A stretch of 64,000 bases of DNA from CAWDMN01 sp963803155 (lineage in GTDB: Bacteria > Acidobacteriota > Terriglobia > Versatilivoradales > Versatilivoraceae), in the NCBI GenBank assembly GCA_963803155.1, contig CAWDMN010000105.1:1-64000 (forward strand), written 5' to 3'. A program made the translations under genes and the position numbers. Shown here one piece after another: positions 41,879 to 51,592 of this stretch; within the stretch, counting starts at the first letter, position 1, and the number at the start of each line of letters is the position of its first letter. The notes beneath the pieces were generated by a model. The model saw only the letters and a list, made by a program, of their open reading frames with translations. It was not told the origin of the DNA and ran no database searches.

Positions 41879-42558
41879 GGTCCTACTCCTCTTGCTTCGT
41901 TCACTTTCGCAATATTCCCTCTATTGCCCGCCAGCATTTTTTCCATCAAGAGCAGATGGGCGCGCGAGAGTCTCGAACGAATTGTTCCAATCGGGCAATT
42001 CAGGATACCGGCGGCATCGGCATAACTTTTCTCTTCCAGATCGCACAGAATAACAGTCTCGCGGTAGTGAAGCGGGAGAGACGAGATCGCTTCATGAAGT
42101 TGCATAAAGTCTTGGTCCCGGCTGAGCTTTTCCAAAATGTCGTCTCCGATTTCAAGACTCTCCAGCCGTTCGAGTTGTTCCTCCGGAGATTCCAGGAGGA
42201 TCTGGTCCCTTTGTTTATTCCGATGGCGTAGCACCTGTTTGTGAGCAATGCCGAATAAATAGTTGCTAAGGTTTCCCTTGGCCGGATCAAACTGTTCAGG
42301 TTTGGAAATCAATGCCAGAAAAACTTCCTGTAGGACGTCTTCGGCAATGCTGGGGGATCCAGTCAAACGGATGGCAAACCGATAAATCCCACCGCTGTTT
42401 TGACGGTAGAGAGCCAGAAAGGCAGCTTCATCGCCATCCCGCATTCTTTGCAAAAGCTGCGACTCGAGTTGACTCGATTCCGATTTTTCTGGAGTATCGC
42501 TGGACAAAGATGCCCTTTCAATTGAATTTAGCAATAAATCGGAACTCGCCACACTCAT
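41875..42558 (-). CDS. ECF-type RNA polymerase sigma factor
   Basis: About 227 aa from the ATG at 42558 (MSVASSDLLL); a TTG at 42573 is an alternative. Region 2 is seen as FLALYRQNSGGIYRFAIRL, then AEDVLQEVFLAL, and region 4 as LPLHYRETVILCDLEEKSYA, then NCPIGTIRSRLSRAH. There is no sigma 1.1 or region 3, so it is an ECF sigma. The anti-sigma gene overlaps its stop by four bases. ECF factors usually control their own operon, but no matching promoter was identified here. Confidence 0.92.
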   Translation of the reverse strand: MSVASSDLLLNSIERASLSSDTPEKSESSQLESQLLQRMRDGDEAAFLALYRQNSGGIYRFAIRLTGSPSIAEDVLQEVFLALISKPEQFDPAKGNLSNYLFGIAHKQVLRHRNKQRDQILLESPEEQLERLESLEIGDDILEKLSRDQDFMQLHEAISSLPLHYRETVILCDLEEKSYADAAGILNCPIGTIRSRLSRAHLLLMEKMLAGNRGNIAKVNEARGVGP

Positions 42559-42939
42559 ATCCCTGCGATGCAAAATTGGATGAATCCGAAATGATGGGGG
42601 TATTGGCTCTCCAGCCGATCCTTTTTGATTCCAGCAGCGGTAACTTCTGATTCTTATCTTATACTGATGGTGTTGCTCATTCTGAAGAGGAACTTCGTTT
42701 CTGCGCTCTTCTTCTTAAGATTCAACTTGAAGGAGAATTAGTTCCATTTTCTTTGTAAATTATGTTCAAGAGTCCGGGAGGAACTGAGAACGATTCCACT
42801 ATTTTGATGCGCATTTGGCGGAGACCGGTCGCAGGAGGAGGTTTTTCCGGGCGGAACGCGGCTTATTAAATAGCGCCATAGTTGTTCGGCGCAACCTTCA
42901 AAAAAAAATACAGCGGTTGTTCTCGCATCATCTGATTAG
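42559..42939. other. Intergenic region upstream of the sigma factor
   Basis: About 380 bases between two minus-strand genes. It must hold the promoter of the sigma operon, but no clear box pair was picked out. A short hairpin (GTTG...CAAC at about 42882-42897) next to an A-run near 42901 could mark the end of the EamA transcript. Confidence 0.35.
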
Positions 42940-43842
42940 CTATGGCAATTGACTCGATGACGATTGTTCGGATTGCGAACGTTGCGCCTTTAATGGATTG
43001 AAGTTCTTCATGTTTAATTTAGATATTGATGCCATCATGATTGTACGGATTGTCATGGCGCCGAGGACGATCAAGCCTCCCAGGATCTCCAAGTGTCCCG
43101 GCACTTCCCCAATGAAAATGGAGACCCAAATGGGATTTAGGATCGGCTCGATTATGGGAATTAATGTGGCCTCGATGGCGGTGACGTGCCGAATGGCGAT
43201 AGCATAAAGGATATAGGAAAGCCCAATCTGAAATACTCCGAGGAGTAAAAGTCCTGCCCAACTGGCGAGAGAGACAGGAAGCGGAAAGTAGAAGGGAATG
43301 GCCACCAACGCGGCCAGCAGGTTCCCCAATATCACGGACGCAATCGGGTTCGCATCTTTCTGCTTGCGCAGCAGGAGGGCCAGCCAGGCAAAGGATAGCC
43401 CACTCAAAATTGCGCTCAGATTTCCCCACATTCCTTGAAGCGTCAAAGTGTGAATAAAGAATAGACTCATCCCCGCGATCGTGGTTCCGATTGTCAACCA
43501 ATCAATCCAGTGACTGTGTTCTCCCAAAAACCAGCGGCTCAGAAGGGCTACATAAATTGGAGCCGTATATTGGAGCAAGATGGCATTGGCCGCTGTGGTC
43601 CATTTGGTGGCAACTACAAAGGAAATCACTGTCAACATGTAGGCTACGGCCCCGCCCCAAAGCGGCAGGGAGGACTTGAATTTAGGCCGGCCCAGGCCGA
43701 TGAGCATGACAAGAGCGGCAATGCCACTGCGCGCTCCGGCAATGGCGAGCGGATTCCACTGGATCCATTTGATCAATAATCCGCCAAAGCTCCATAGGAT
43801 GGCGGTGAGGATCAACAAAAGAATGGCCCGCGATTTTTTCAA
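42940..43842 (-). CDS. EamA/DMT-family transporter
   Basis: A 300-aa protein with ten hydrophobic segments in two homologous halves; each half shows the EamA pattern (LWSFGGLLIKWIQWNPLAIA in the first, SYILYAIAIRHVTAIEATLI and IIEPILNPIWVSIFIGE in the second). These exporters move amino acids, sugars or metabolites across the inner membrane; the substrate cannot be assigned. The start is a TTG at 43842 (KKSRAILLLILTAILW follows), with GGAAGG upstream. It stands alone. Confidence 0.9.
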   Translation of the reverse strand: MKKSRAILLLILTAILWSFGGLLIKWIQWNPLAIAGARSGIAALVMLIGLGRPKFKSSLPLWGGAVAYMLTVISFVVATKWTTAANAILLQYTAPIYVALLSRWFLGEHSHWIDWLTIGTTIAGMSLFFIHTLTLQGMWGNLSAILSGLSFAWLALLLRKQKDANPIASVILGNLLAALVAIPFYFPLPVSLASWAGLLLLGVFQIGLSYILYAIAIRHVTAIEATLIPIIEPILNPIWVSIFIGEVPGHLEILGGLIVLGAMTIRTIMMASISKLNMKNFNPLKAQRSQSEQSSSSQLP

Positions 43843-43989
43843 GAGGAAATTCCTTCCTTTGGGTCAGGTCAAAACATTCCCATTCTGCCGCAAAGGAGCG
43901 CGAGTGCCAAGTCGGAGTTTTATGAAATGGGATTGGGAGGATCGAAGGGAGGAAGGAATAGGGGGCCTTTGGGTGAGGCCCCCCGAAAT

Positions 43990-44160
43990 TTAAGCAGATT
44001 GAGTGGCGCCAGTCGGGCAAACTTCACTGCAGGATCCACAGTCGTCACATTTGGCGGCGTCCACAACATATTTGTCGCCACCTTCGCTGATTGCACCTTT
44101 GGGGCATTCAGGTTCACATGCACCACAATTGATGCAATCATCGGTAATGGTATGAGCCAT
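43990..44160 (-). CDS. 2[4Fe-4S] ferredoxin
   Basis: A 56-aa protein. It reads MAHTITDDCINCGACEPECP near the start and CDDCGSCSEVCP in the second half, the two CxxCxxCxxxCP clusters of bacterial ferredoxins that bind one [4Fe-4S] cluster each. AAGGAG lies six bases before the ATG at 44160. It carries electrons at low potential in the cytoplasm. It is a single gene, easy to miss because of its length, and its physiological partner is not visible nearby. Confidence 0.93.
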   Translation of the reverse strand: MAHTITDDCINCGACEPECPKGAISEGGDKYVVDAAKCDDCGSCSEVCPTGATQSA

Positions 44161-44502
44161 TTTGATTCTCCTTGCCTTTTTGATAATCAGACCTCCCGGC
44201 CGCTCGTATAGTGAATGCGAACCGCAAGGCCATAATATTGTACCTAATCGGCCTTTTTTTGTTCAAGATTATTTCATTTCTCCGAAGTGTTAATACGGGA
44301 ATAACCCCTTTGCAGTAAAGGGCACAGATTACTTTCCCCGCCATTCATTGCGGGAAGGCGGCCTTTGGCATGGGGTGGCGAAGATTTCGCCGCCTCCAGA
44401 AGCCATGCCGCGGGGTCCAAAAAGCAAATGCTCGACTTTAGGCGCTAGCACAGCCAGTCTGCCGGTGTCAGAATCAACGAGAGAGTGAACCTTTCTATCC
44501 AA
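44161..44502. other. Intergenic, no gene seen
   Basis: About 340 bases between the ferredoxin start and the 3' end of the PEGA gene. It must hold the ferredoxin promoter; no convincing reading frame or RNA was seen. Confidence 0.4.
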
Positions 44503-47301
44503 TCATCTCGAATTCATTTCGCTTTTTGTTGCCAGAAGACTGCTCGTGGTTTGGTTCGGGGGATTCAGCTCCTCTTCTGTGGTTTTCCGCGAAGCGGTTT
44601 GGTTCATCTGGAAACGGTAGGTTTTATTCCGAAATTCAATTTTCAACCGTTCCCCTGTCCTGGTCTGTTTGATTTCGGACATTTTCAAATGAAATCCATC
44701 TTTCGAATCCCCGCGAGGGAGGTAAGAAATGACGTAGCCGTTGAATTGAAGCTTCCCGCTGCAACTACCCAAAGCATGATCGTGCGTGACCGGCCAATCA
44801 TGAAATTCCAGGCGCGCCAATTCTGTTTTGATTTCCTCGGCCGGAACGGGGATTCCTTCCTCAAAAGGAGAGAATGCCTGGAGCGCAGTGAAGACGTCAT
44901 GGGCATCCTCAAATTTCTCGCTGGCAACCAGATTTCTCGCTTGGGTGACAGCTTTGGTAAAAGCCTCTTGTTTGATAGCCACCGCTTTAGCTTTAGCTCC
45001 GCCCTGCGCCAATAAACGGTTGCAGTAAAGAATAACGTTGTCGTGGGAGGGGAAGACAAAATGACCCGCGGCCATAGCCGTGTCGATTTTTTGAAGCCAG
45101 TCATTCAACAGGTTTTTCTGTTTTGACTCTTCAGCACGGAGGAGAGCATTTAAGGAAGAGATGTCCGGCGAACCCGAAAAAAAGATTTGGAGCTGGGCAA
45201 TCACAATTCGGGCCTTTTCGAAATCATGTTGGCTGATTCGTTGTTGAGCTTGAGTGGAAAGGCTTTGGCGAATTGTACTCAAAGCCTCGAAAGCAGCGGT
45301 GTTTGCAGAATCCAGCGAGTGCAGCTGTTGAGCTTGAGTGAGGGCATTGCCTGGCCGGGGCGGGAAATAATTCCCCGCTTTGAGGGCCTGCATCAATGAT
45401 TCCTCCAGCTCCTGAATCCTGGCCTTCCGTGCGGTTTCGGCGGAAGAGACAGCTTGCTGCTCCTGGATTTTCCCTTTTACAAGTTTTAGCCGGGTGGTGG
45501 CAGCCCTCTCCTGAGGGAAAAGGCGGGATAGAGTTTCATAGGATTTGCGGGCTTCTTCCCATTTATTGGCCTTCAGGGCTTGATCGCCAATTTGGAGATA
45601 ATGCGACCTCACTTGGTCCTGGATCTGCCTTCCTTTTTCATTTCCAGGATTTTCTCTCAAGATTAAGGCGGACTTTTGGAATGCATCAATATACCGATGC
45701 TGCTCCAAGAGGGATTTAGCCGCGGCTTGGGGATCTTCCTGTGCTCCGGATAGAGAAGGGATGGCTGTCAATTGGATGGAAACGTGATTGGCCAGCCCAG
45801 GTTGGACGTTAAAAATCTCCGTCTCGGCATTATATCCGGCCTTTTCCAGTCTGAGGGAATGCTTACCCGCAGAGACCTGGGAGAGCGTGAGGCCGCTGTT
45901 ACCCATCAATTTCCCATCAAGGAAAACCGCTGCTCCTGGCGGAAGGGTGGTGATTACCAGAGGAGTGTTGGATCCTGAGGCTGAGAAGTCCTTCCGATTT
46001 TTTGCCCAATGCCACGTCAACCAGGCAGGAAAGAGCAAAATGAGGATCGTCGCGGCGATGGCCAGAAAGAATAGATCCTTATTCTTTTTTTCATCAGCCG
46101 AGATTTGTTCTTCCGGCTGATTCTCGTTTTCCTCCGGCGGCATTATTTTTCCCTCTAGCCCCAGATTCTCTGAAGGCTCTGGAGCATACGGCATGGGTGA
46201 AACCGCCTCTGAACTGGCGGGTGATTTTCCACTGGATTTCTCCATCCTCAAGTCAAATGTGCTGTTTTCAGTTTTAATATCGGCTAGCGTTGGAGAAAAT
46301 GCCGCCGCTGAACAATTTCCACTGATGTGGGAATACTGCGGGATTGGATGTAGGGCCAATTCACTTTGATGCGAAGACCCAATCGCGTCATTCTCCTCTG
46401 CCATGGTTGGGAGTCCGGAGGATTCTTTGAGAGGAAGGATGACATCCGCGGGACAGGAAGAGGATTTATCCTCCGCGATATTCAAATTAGATGGGAAATG
46501 GGGGGGATCAAGATTCCCATCCAATGACTCGCCTCCACCGCTTAAATCAGATTCTTTTGCGGCAGGAAAGCTGGGAAAGCGATTCAATTCCCCCCTGCTC
46601 AGGTTCAAGTAATCTTGATAGAGAACATTATCGGGATCAACCTCGCAGAGGAACTCGAATTTGCCAAGGCAATCCTGATATTTTTCTTGATCGAAAAGAT
46701 TCATTGCTTCTCTTTTGACATTATCCACATGAATGGCCATTTCTTCAGCCATTCTTTGATCCTCCCAACGTCTTTCAGCGTCGCGCAGCAATTTTAAAGT
46801 CTCCGGGTCATCTGGCAAAACCAGCAATAGGGAATGCAGCAGCTGGCTGCACTGCTCGTATTGTCCTTCCGCAAAGTATCTTTGAGCGAGGTCCAATAAT
46901 TGTCTCAATGAAGATTGGGAGGGCTTTTCTGAATTTCCCCCGGTTGTATCTTCCGTGTCTATCCTGAACCTCTCATGAAGTTGGTCCAGTTCCATCTGCT
47001 TCTGATATTCCAGATCGATTTGGTTGAAGGTCTGCAGGGCTCGATCACAGGTTTCCCGAATCTGATGGTGAATTTCCTGGATCGAATCAGCTGGTGGAAC
47101 CGAGTCTATTTTTAGTTTGAGTTTGTCCAATGAATTAGACAGTGACAACACACATTTGCCCAGTTCTTCCTGCCCCAGCGCTTGCATGGATGCATTCTCC
47201 TCCAGCCACATTTCTGCTTTTTGCAGACGCTCTTCGAGTTCCAAAAGGCTGCCTTTTGATTCCTGGATAAGATTCTTCAAGTCTGCATGATGATCATCCA
47301 T
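44503..47301 (-). CDS. Large PEGA-domain membrane protein
   Basis: A 932-aa protein. Residues 1-120 form a coiled coil; about 130-240 resemble TPR-like helices (AQRYFAEGQYEQCSQLLHSL); a low-complexity linker follows. One membrane helix (FFLAIAATILILLFPAWLTW) near 410-430 leads to a PEGA domain (about 445-510) with ITTLPPGAAVFLDGKLMG and KHSLRLEKAGYNAETEIF. The remaining 420 residues are helical repeats (TPR-like) and a C-terminal beta segment. PEGA domains bind surface or signalling partners; the role here is unknown. GAGGA precedes the ATG. It stands alone. Confidence 0.75.
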   Translation of the reverse strand: MDDHHADLKNLIQESKGSLLELEERLQKAEMWLEENASMQALGQEELGKCVLSLSNSLDKLKLKIDSVPPADSIQEIHHQIRETCDRALQTFNQIDLEYQKQMELDQLHERFRIDTEDTTGGNSEKPSQSSLRQLLDLAQRYFAEGQYEQCSQLLHSLLLVLPDDPETLKLLRDAERRWEDQRMAEEMAIHVDNVKREAMNLFDQEKYQDCLGKFEFLCEVDPDNVLYQDYLNLSRGELNRFPSFPAAKESDLSGGGESLDGNLDPPHFPSNLNIAEDKSSSCPADVILPLKESSGLPTMAEENDAIGSSHQSELALHPIPQYSHISGNCSAAAFSPTLADIKTENSTFDLRMEKSSGKSPASSEAVSPMPYAPEPSENLGLEGKIMPPEENENQPEEQISADEKKNKDLFFLAIAATILILLFPAWLTWHWAKNRKDFSASGSNTPLVITTLPPGAAVFLDGKLMGNSGLTLSQVSAGKHSLRLEKAGYNAETEIFNVQPGLANHVSIQLTAIPSLSGAQEDPQAAAKSLLEQHRYIDAFQKSALILRENPGNEKGRQIQDQVRSHYLQIGDQALKANKWEEARKSYETLSRLFPQERAATTRLKLVKGKIQEQQAVSSAETARKARIQELEESLMQALKAGNYFPPRPGNALTQAQQLHSLDSANTAAFEALSTIRQSLSTQAQQRISQHDFEKARIVIAQLQIFFSGSPDISSLNALLRAEESKQKNLLNDWLQKIDTAMAAGHFVFPSHDNVILYCNRLLAQGGAKAKAVAIKQEAFTKAVTQARNLVASEKFEDAHDVFTALQAFSPFEEGIPVPAEEIKTELARLEFHDWPVTHDHALGSCSGKLQFNGYVISYLPRGDSKDGFHLKMSEIKQTRTGERLKIEFRNKTYRFQMNQTASRKTTEEELNPPNQTTSSLLATKSEMNSR

Positions 47302-47830
47302 AGCTCAATCCTCGGTTCGGATAGATAGTTCTTCTTTATAGGTAATGAATTTGAACAGAGGGCCCCTCTTTTTTTTGAAAGGCCCCGGCGACTTCTGCCG
47401 CTTGGCCCCATGTAAGATTGCAATTTTTCAACCAATAGGGAGGGCGGATGGCAATCTTGGGGCAAAATTATGTTGGTTATATTCAACTTAATTATGAACA
47501 TATCCGCCCAAAAGGGTTTGCACCGAATTTATACTTTTGAGAGGATCCTGCTTTTAAAGACACAGACTTAGGGAAGGTCAATGGGAGAAAAATGCAAAGT
47601 GCTTGCTCCGCTTATGTTTTCCGGCTATTTCGGCAGGAAACGGCCCGCGGCATAATAGAATATCTGCGGGAGGGCAGTTCAGCTTGGTCTGAGGACAAAT
47701 TCGGCATAATTATTCGGCATAATTATAATGTGCTGGCTCGGCAAGGGGAAAAGCCAGAATCGTTTCCCATTAATGATTTATGAGAATAAGCCCCCCAGGA
47801 TCAACTGGCATTTCAATTTTGTCACTGGCA
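47302..47830. other. Intergenic, small direct and inverted repeats only
   Basis: About 530 bases between the 5' end of the PEGA gene and the 3' end of the DUF429 gene. Seen are an imperfect inverted repeat (CCCC..AAGATTGC at about 47405-47420 and GCAATCTTGGGG at about 47451-47462) and a tandem pair of ATTCGGCATAATT at about 47698-47724. No gene was recognised. Confidence 0.45.
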
Positions 47831-48667
47831 TTACAAGCGTGATGGGAGAGTGGCGGGATCAACAATCCATCCTTCCAGGGAGTCTGCGATTGAGGGAATC
47901 CCCAGACGCGGCTCCTTTTGCCTCCAACTCCAGCCAGCTTGGATCGCACAAATCAATGCATCCAGGCAGTCGCCTTGGGGGTCATCAAGGAATATATTTG
48001 CCGTTATGGCGGTTTTTAGCCTGAGATCGTAATTGGTTTTTAACCAGGGAGAATGGATGGCCCGCCAGATTTGCAGACGTTTTTCTTTTGCATCGGGACT
48101 ATTGCCTCCAAGTTTTCCACTTTTTTTATAGGACGATCCAAGCCCCAGCCCGCGCACCAGCAGAGAAGGGTAGACCTCAATGGCGGTGCGAGAATCCAAA
48201 GAAGGCCGGCAGGGAATAATGGAAATATTCGTCTCGGCCAGCCGCGAGGATCCTTCATAAAACATTCGGGCTACAGGCACTCCAAACCTCATCATGGGGC
48301 TGCAAGCTCCAGCGATTTTATCAGCGACTCGAAATAAATGCTTATGCCCGGCAGGTTGTCCGCTACAAAAATTTTCCAAGGTGGCCAACCATTCTGCCTT
48401 GGACTTTGAGGTGATCAGATTCACCAATGCGGGCCAAGTCGTTGGCCAATCTTTTTTTTCAATCAGAGGTCGGGGCTGACTGAGCGGAAAATCAAAGCCG
48501 GAAATCCAGGGACCTTCGGTGTGAAGCCATGATTCAAACTTGCTCCAGGAATCCTGCCGATGAAGTCCGGCAATCGTCAAACGGTCGTCCTGAAGTATTC
48601 CCTCTGCTACACATATGGGCTTGCGACAGGAGGGAGTGCTTGTGAAGTCAACACCAAAGATTCTCAT
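47831..48667 (-). CDS. DUF429 family protein (predicted RNase H-like nuclease)
   Basis: About 278 aa from the ATG at 48667, which gives MRIFGVDFTSTPSCRKPICV, the family start; a longer frame is open to 48808 and includes an ATG at 48778 with AGCGGA upstream. The Asp in GVDFTS, the later GFDFPLSQP and a C-terminal DDPQGDCLDALICAIQAG fit the acidic residues of an RNase H-like fold. DUF429 proteins have no settled function. It lies upstream of and opposite to thrS. Confidence 0.7.
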   Translation of the reverse strand: MRIFGVDFTSTPSCRKPICVAEGILQDDRLTIAGLHRQDSWSKFESWLHTEGPWISGFDFPLSQPRPLIEKKDWPTTWPALVNLITSKSKAEWLATLENFCSGQPAGHKHLFRVADKIAGACSPMMRFGVPVARMFYEGSSRLAETNISIIPCRPSLDSRTAIEVYPSLLVRGLGLGSSYKKSGKLGGNSPDAKEKRLQIWRAIHSPWLKTNYDLRLKTAITANIFLDDPQGDCLDALICAIQAGWSWRQKEPRLGIPSIADSLEGWIVDPATLPSRL

Positions 48668-48976
48668 ATTCTTATGGACGTGCGACGAGAATTGATACCC
48701 CGGAATATCCATCACGCCTCGGGAAGTGGCTAGGAGGGATTCTACATGATTAAGTAACCCCGGAGGTTTGATTTTCATTCCGCTGAGAACCGCTTCATTT
48801 CGAATCAATCAAAGGTCCAATCCCGCATGATTCTCTATCCAATTTGGACGAGTCTCAACTTTAATATCCACTCATGGATTTTAAAATCATTTAATTTGCG
48901 CAAAATGTGGACCCGACGGAGTGGGGGTCTGGTTGCATTTTTTTGACAAAAAGAGAGGTTTCGTTTTCAAAATCTG

Positions 48977-49005
48977 TTGACCCTGAATGGCTTGTCTGCT
49001 AAATT
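48977..49005 (+). promoter_or_regulatory. Candidate sigma-70 promoter of thrS
   Basis: TTGACC (48977-48982) and TAAATT (49000-49005) are 17 bases apart, 60 bases upstream of the thrS ATG. A second TTGACA lies further up near 48941. No T-box or other leader structure was recognised. Confidence 0.5.
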
Positions 49006-49065
49006 TAAGCGTTTATTCTGTCTCCTCAGCTTCTCAGGTGGGGAAGAGCGGTAATAATTGAACTT

Positions 49066-50991
49066 ATGAGTCCTATGACGATCACTCTCCCGGATGGGAG
49101 CCAAAAAATGGTGGAAGCCGGAACGACGGTATTCGATTTGGCGAAATCGATCGGTAAGCGGCTGGGGGAAGCTGCGTTGGCAGGCAAAATCAACGGTCAG
49201 CTCGTGGATCTTTCCTACATTTTGAATCAAGATGCCCAAGTCACAATCCTGACCGATAAAGATCCAGAATCGCTGGAAATTTACCGGCACAGTTCTGCTC
49301 ATCTTCTCGCTTTGGCGGTCATCGAGCTTTTCCCGGGTACACAACTGGGAATTGGACCGGCCGTGGAAAATGGTTTCTATTACGATTTTTATCGGAAGGA
49401 ACCTTTTACGCCGGAAGATCTCGAAAAAATTGAACGGAAGATGAAGGACCTGATTTCTCTTGATTTGCCTTACTTGCGTGTCGTGGTTCCCAAAACTGAA
49501 GGTTTGAATCAGTTCCGCGCGATGGGAGAGGAATTGAAGTGTGAGCTGATTCTGGAAAAGGCAGGGGAGGAGTTTTCCTGCTACAAAGTTGGAAAACTGA
49601 CCGATTTTTGTTTGGGTCCGCACATCCCCTCCACGGGCTGGATCAAGGCGATTAAACTCCTGTCAGTGGCAGGCGCCTACTGGCGGGGGAACGAAGAAAA
49701 CCTGCAGATGCAGCGCATCTACGGCACTTCATTCTTTAGTCAGAAAGAGCTGGATGCGTACCTGAAGCAGCTTGAAGAAGCCAAAAAGCGCGATCATCGG
49801 CGCCTTGGGAAAGAACTGGATTTGTTCAGCCTTCAAGAAGAGTCAGGACCGGGATTGGTGTTCTGGCATCCCAAGGGGGCATTGATTCGCACGGAAATTG
49901 AAAACTTTTGGCGCGAGCAGCATCTTAAGGCCGGATATGAATTTGTATTTTCTCCGCACATCGCCAAGCTGGATCTCTGGCGGACCAGCGGTCATATCGA
50001 TTTCTACCGGGAAAATATGTATTCCGCGATGGAAATCGATAAAGTGGACTATCAATTGAAACCGATGAACTGCCCATTCCACATTTTGATCTACAAGAAT
50101 GATATGCGCAGTTATCGCGATCTGCCGCTGCGATGGGCTGAGCTGGGAACTGTCTATCGTTATGAACGTTCTGGAGTCTTGCAGGGATTGTTCCGAGTGC
50201 GAGGCTTTACCCAGGATGATGCTCACATTTTTTGCCAGCCGGAAAAGATCGAAGCGGAAATCATCGGGGTGCTTGATTTCACTCTCTACATGTTGAAGAG
50301 TTTCGGATTTGATCAATATGAAGTTTTCCTCTCCACGCGTCCAGACCATTACGTGGGGGCACCGGAGGACTGGGACCGGGCCACTGAAGCGTTACGCCGG
50401 GCCGTTGAAACCAAGGGATTGGCCTATAGTGTGGACGAAGGTGGGGGCGCATTTTACGGTCCGAAAATTGACATCAAAATCAAAGACGCGATCGGGCGTT
50501 CCTGGCAATGTACTACAATTCAATTCGACTTTAACCTGCCCGAACGATTTGACATTTCTTATATTGGCGAAGATGGAAAGGAACACCGCCCTTACATGGT
50601 TCACCGGGCTCTGCTCGGTTCCTTGGAAAGATTTTTCGGAATTCTCATCGAACATTATGTAGGGGCTTTCCCCTTCTGGTTGGCTCCAGTGCAAGTGGCG
50701 GTGATGCCCATCAGCGAGCGGCACAACTCTGCCGCGGTTAAGATGGCGGAAACATTGATTGGGGCAGGATTCCGCGCGCGGGTTGATCTGCGCAACGAAA
50801 AAATCAATGTCAAAATCCGCAAAGCCCAGTTGGAAAAAATCCCTTACATGCTCGTGCTTGGCGACAAAGAAGTGGAAAATGGAACCGTCGCCGTACGTAA
50901 CCGCTTTGAAGGGGACTTGGGAGCTTTTTCATTTGAAAAATTCCTGGAATTAATAGAGGATTTGAAGAAAAATAAGGCGGTTCGACCTTAG
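49066..50991 (+). CDS. thrS: Threonine-tRNA ligase
   Basis: A 641-aa enzyme of normal length that charges tRNA-Thr. It shows an N-terminal TGS domain (MTITLPDGSQKMVEAGTTVF), the editing domain with HSSAHLLALAV (its HxxxH motif), a class II core with PMNCPFHILIYKND near residue 334 (zinc-ligand cysteine), RYERSGVLQGLFRVRGFTQD (motif 2), YMVHRALLGSLERFFGILIE (motif 3), and a C-terminal anticodon-binding domain. It is the first gene of the block thrS-infC-rpmI-rplT-pheS-pheT. The start is ATG at 49066; ATG at 49075 is an alternative. Confidence 0.97.
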   Translation: MSPMTITLPDGSQKMVEAGTTVFDLAKSIGKRLGEAALAGKINGQLVDLSYILNQDAQVTILTDKDPESLEIYRHSSAHLLALAVIELFPGTQLGIGPAVENGFYYDFYRKEPFTPEDLEKIERKMKDLISLDLPYLRVVVPKTEGLNQFRAMGEELKCELILEKAGEEFSCYKVGKLTDFCLGPHIPSTGWIKAIKLLSVAGAYWRGNEENLQMQRIYGTSFFSQKELDAYLKQLEEAKKRDHRRLGKELDLFSLQEESGPGLVFWHPKGALIRTEIENFWREQHLKAGYEFVFSPHIAKLDLWRTSGHIDFYRENMYSAMEIDKVDYQLKPMNCPFHILIYKNDMRSYRDLPLRWAELGTVYRYERSGVLQGLFRVRGFTQDDAHIFCQPEKIEAEIIGVLDFTLYMLKSFGFDQYEVFLSTRPDHYVGAPEDWDRATEALRRAVETKGLAYSVDEGGGAFYGPKIDIKIKDAIGRSWQCTTIQFDFNLPERFDISYIGEDGKEHRPYMVHRALLGSLERFFGILIEHYVGAFPFWLAPVQVAVMPISERHNSAAVKMAETLIGAGFRARVDLRNEKINVKIRKAQLEKIPYMLVLGDKEVENGTVAVRNRFEGDLGAFSFEKFLELIEDLKKNKAVRP

Positions 50992-51066
50992 ATTGCCGCC
51001 AAAAAGGTGTTCGAGGTTGGATTGCGCAATTTCACCGGGCAGGAATAAATGCCTGCCCTATTGAAT

Positions 51067-51073
51067 AGGAGGT
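51067..51073 (+). promoter_or_regulatory. Strong Shine-Dalgarno deciding the infC AUU start
   Basis: AGGAGGT stands six bases before an ATT codon at 51080 and far (about 60 bases) from the first GTG or ATG in frame. It fixes the start of infC at the AUU codon. Confidence 0.85.
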
Positions 51074-51079
51074 GTTTTT

Positions 51080-51592
51080 ATTAATAACCGGAACATCAGA
51101 ATCAACGACCGGATCCGCGTTAGAGAGGTCCGTGTGATTGATGAGGAGGGACAGCAATTAGGCATCATGGCTCCCACGGAGGCGATGCGGATTGCTCGTG
51201 AGCGGGACCTCGACCTGGTGGAAATTTCTCCCACGGCTCAGCCGCCGGTTTGCCGGATCATGAATTACGGCAAGTACCTCTACGAGCTCAACAAGAAATC
51301 TCATGAGACTCGGAAGAAACAAAAAGTGATCCAGGTAAAGGAAATCAAATTCCGCCCTTCGACGGATGAGCATGATTACGCCTTCAAGAAGAACAACATC
51401 ATCCGGTTTTTACAGGAAGGTGACAAGGCAAAAGCCGCCGTCATGTTCCGGGGCCGGGAAATGGCTCACAAAGAAATCGGCCGGCAGCTTTTGGCCCGTC
51501 TCACCGTGGAATTGGCCGAACATGCCGTTGTCGAATCACAACCCCGAATGGAAGGAAACCATCTGTTTGTGATCCTCGCGCCTAAGAAATAG
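51080..51592 (+). CDS. infC: Translation initiation factor IF-3
   Basis: A 170-aa factor. Starting at the AUU codon 51080 gives INNRNIRINDRIRVREVRVI, the well-known IF-3 N-terminus, and the usual length; the first GTG in frame (51134) would lose 18 conserved residues. The C-terminal domain has VKEIKFRPSTDEHDYAFKKN and VMFRGREMAHKEIGRQLL. IF-3 keeps ribosomal subunits apart and checks start codons, and in Escherichia coli the AUU start lets it repress its own synthesis; the same control is probable here. It lies 88 bp after thrS and before rpmI. Confidence 0.95.
   Translation: MNNRNIRINDRIRVREVRVIDEEGQQLGIMAPTEAMRIARERDLDLVEISPTAQPPVCRIMNYGKYLYELNKKSHETRKKQKVIQVKEIKFRPSTDEHDYAFKKNNIIRFLQEGDKAKAAVMFRGREMAHKEIGRQLLARLTVELAEHAVVESQPRMEGNHLFVILAPKK

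Noticed and set aside
48809..49065. T-box leader of thrS
   Set aside because: The leader after the candidate promoter is only about 60 bases, too short for a T-box, and no T-box sequence or terminator was seen.
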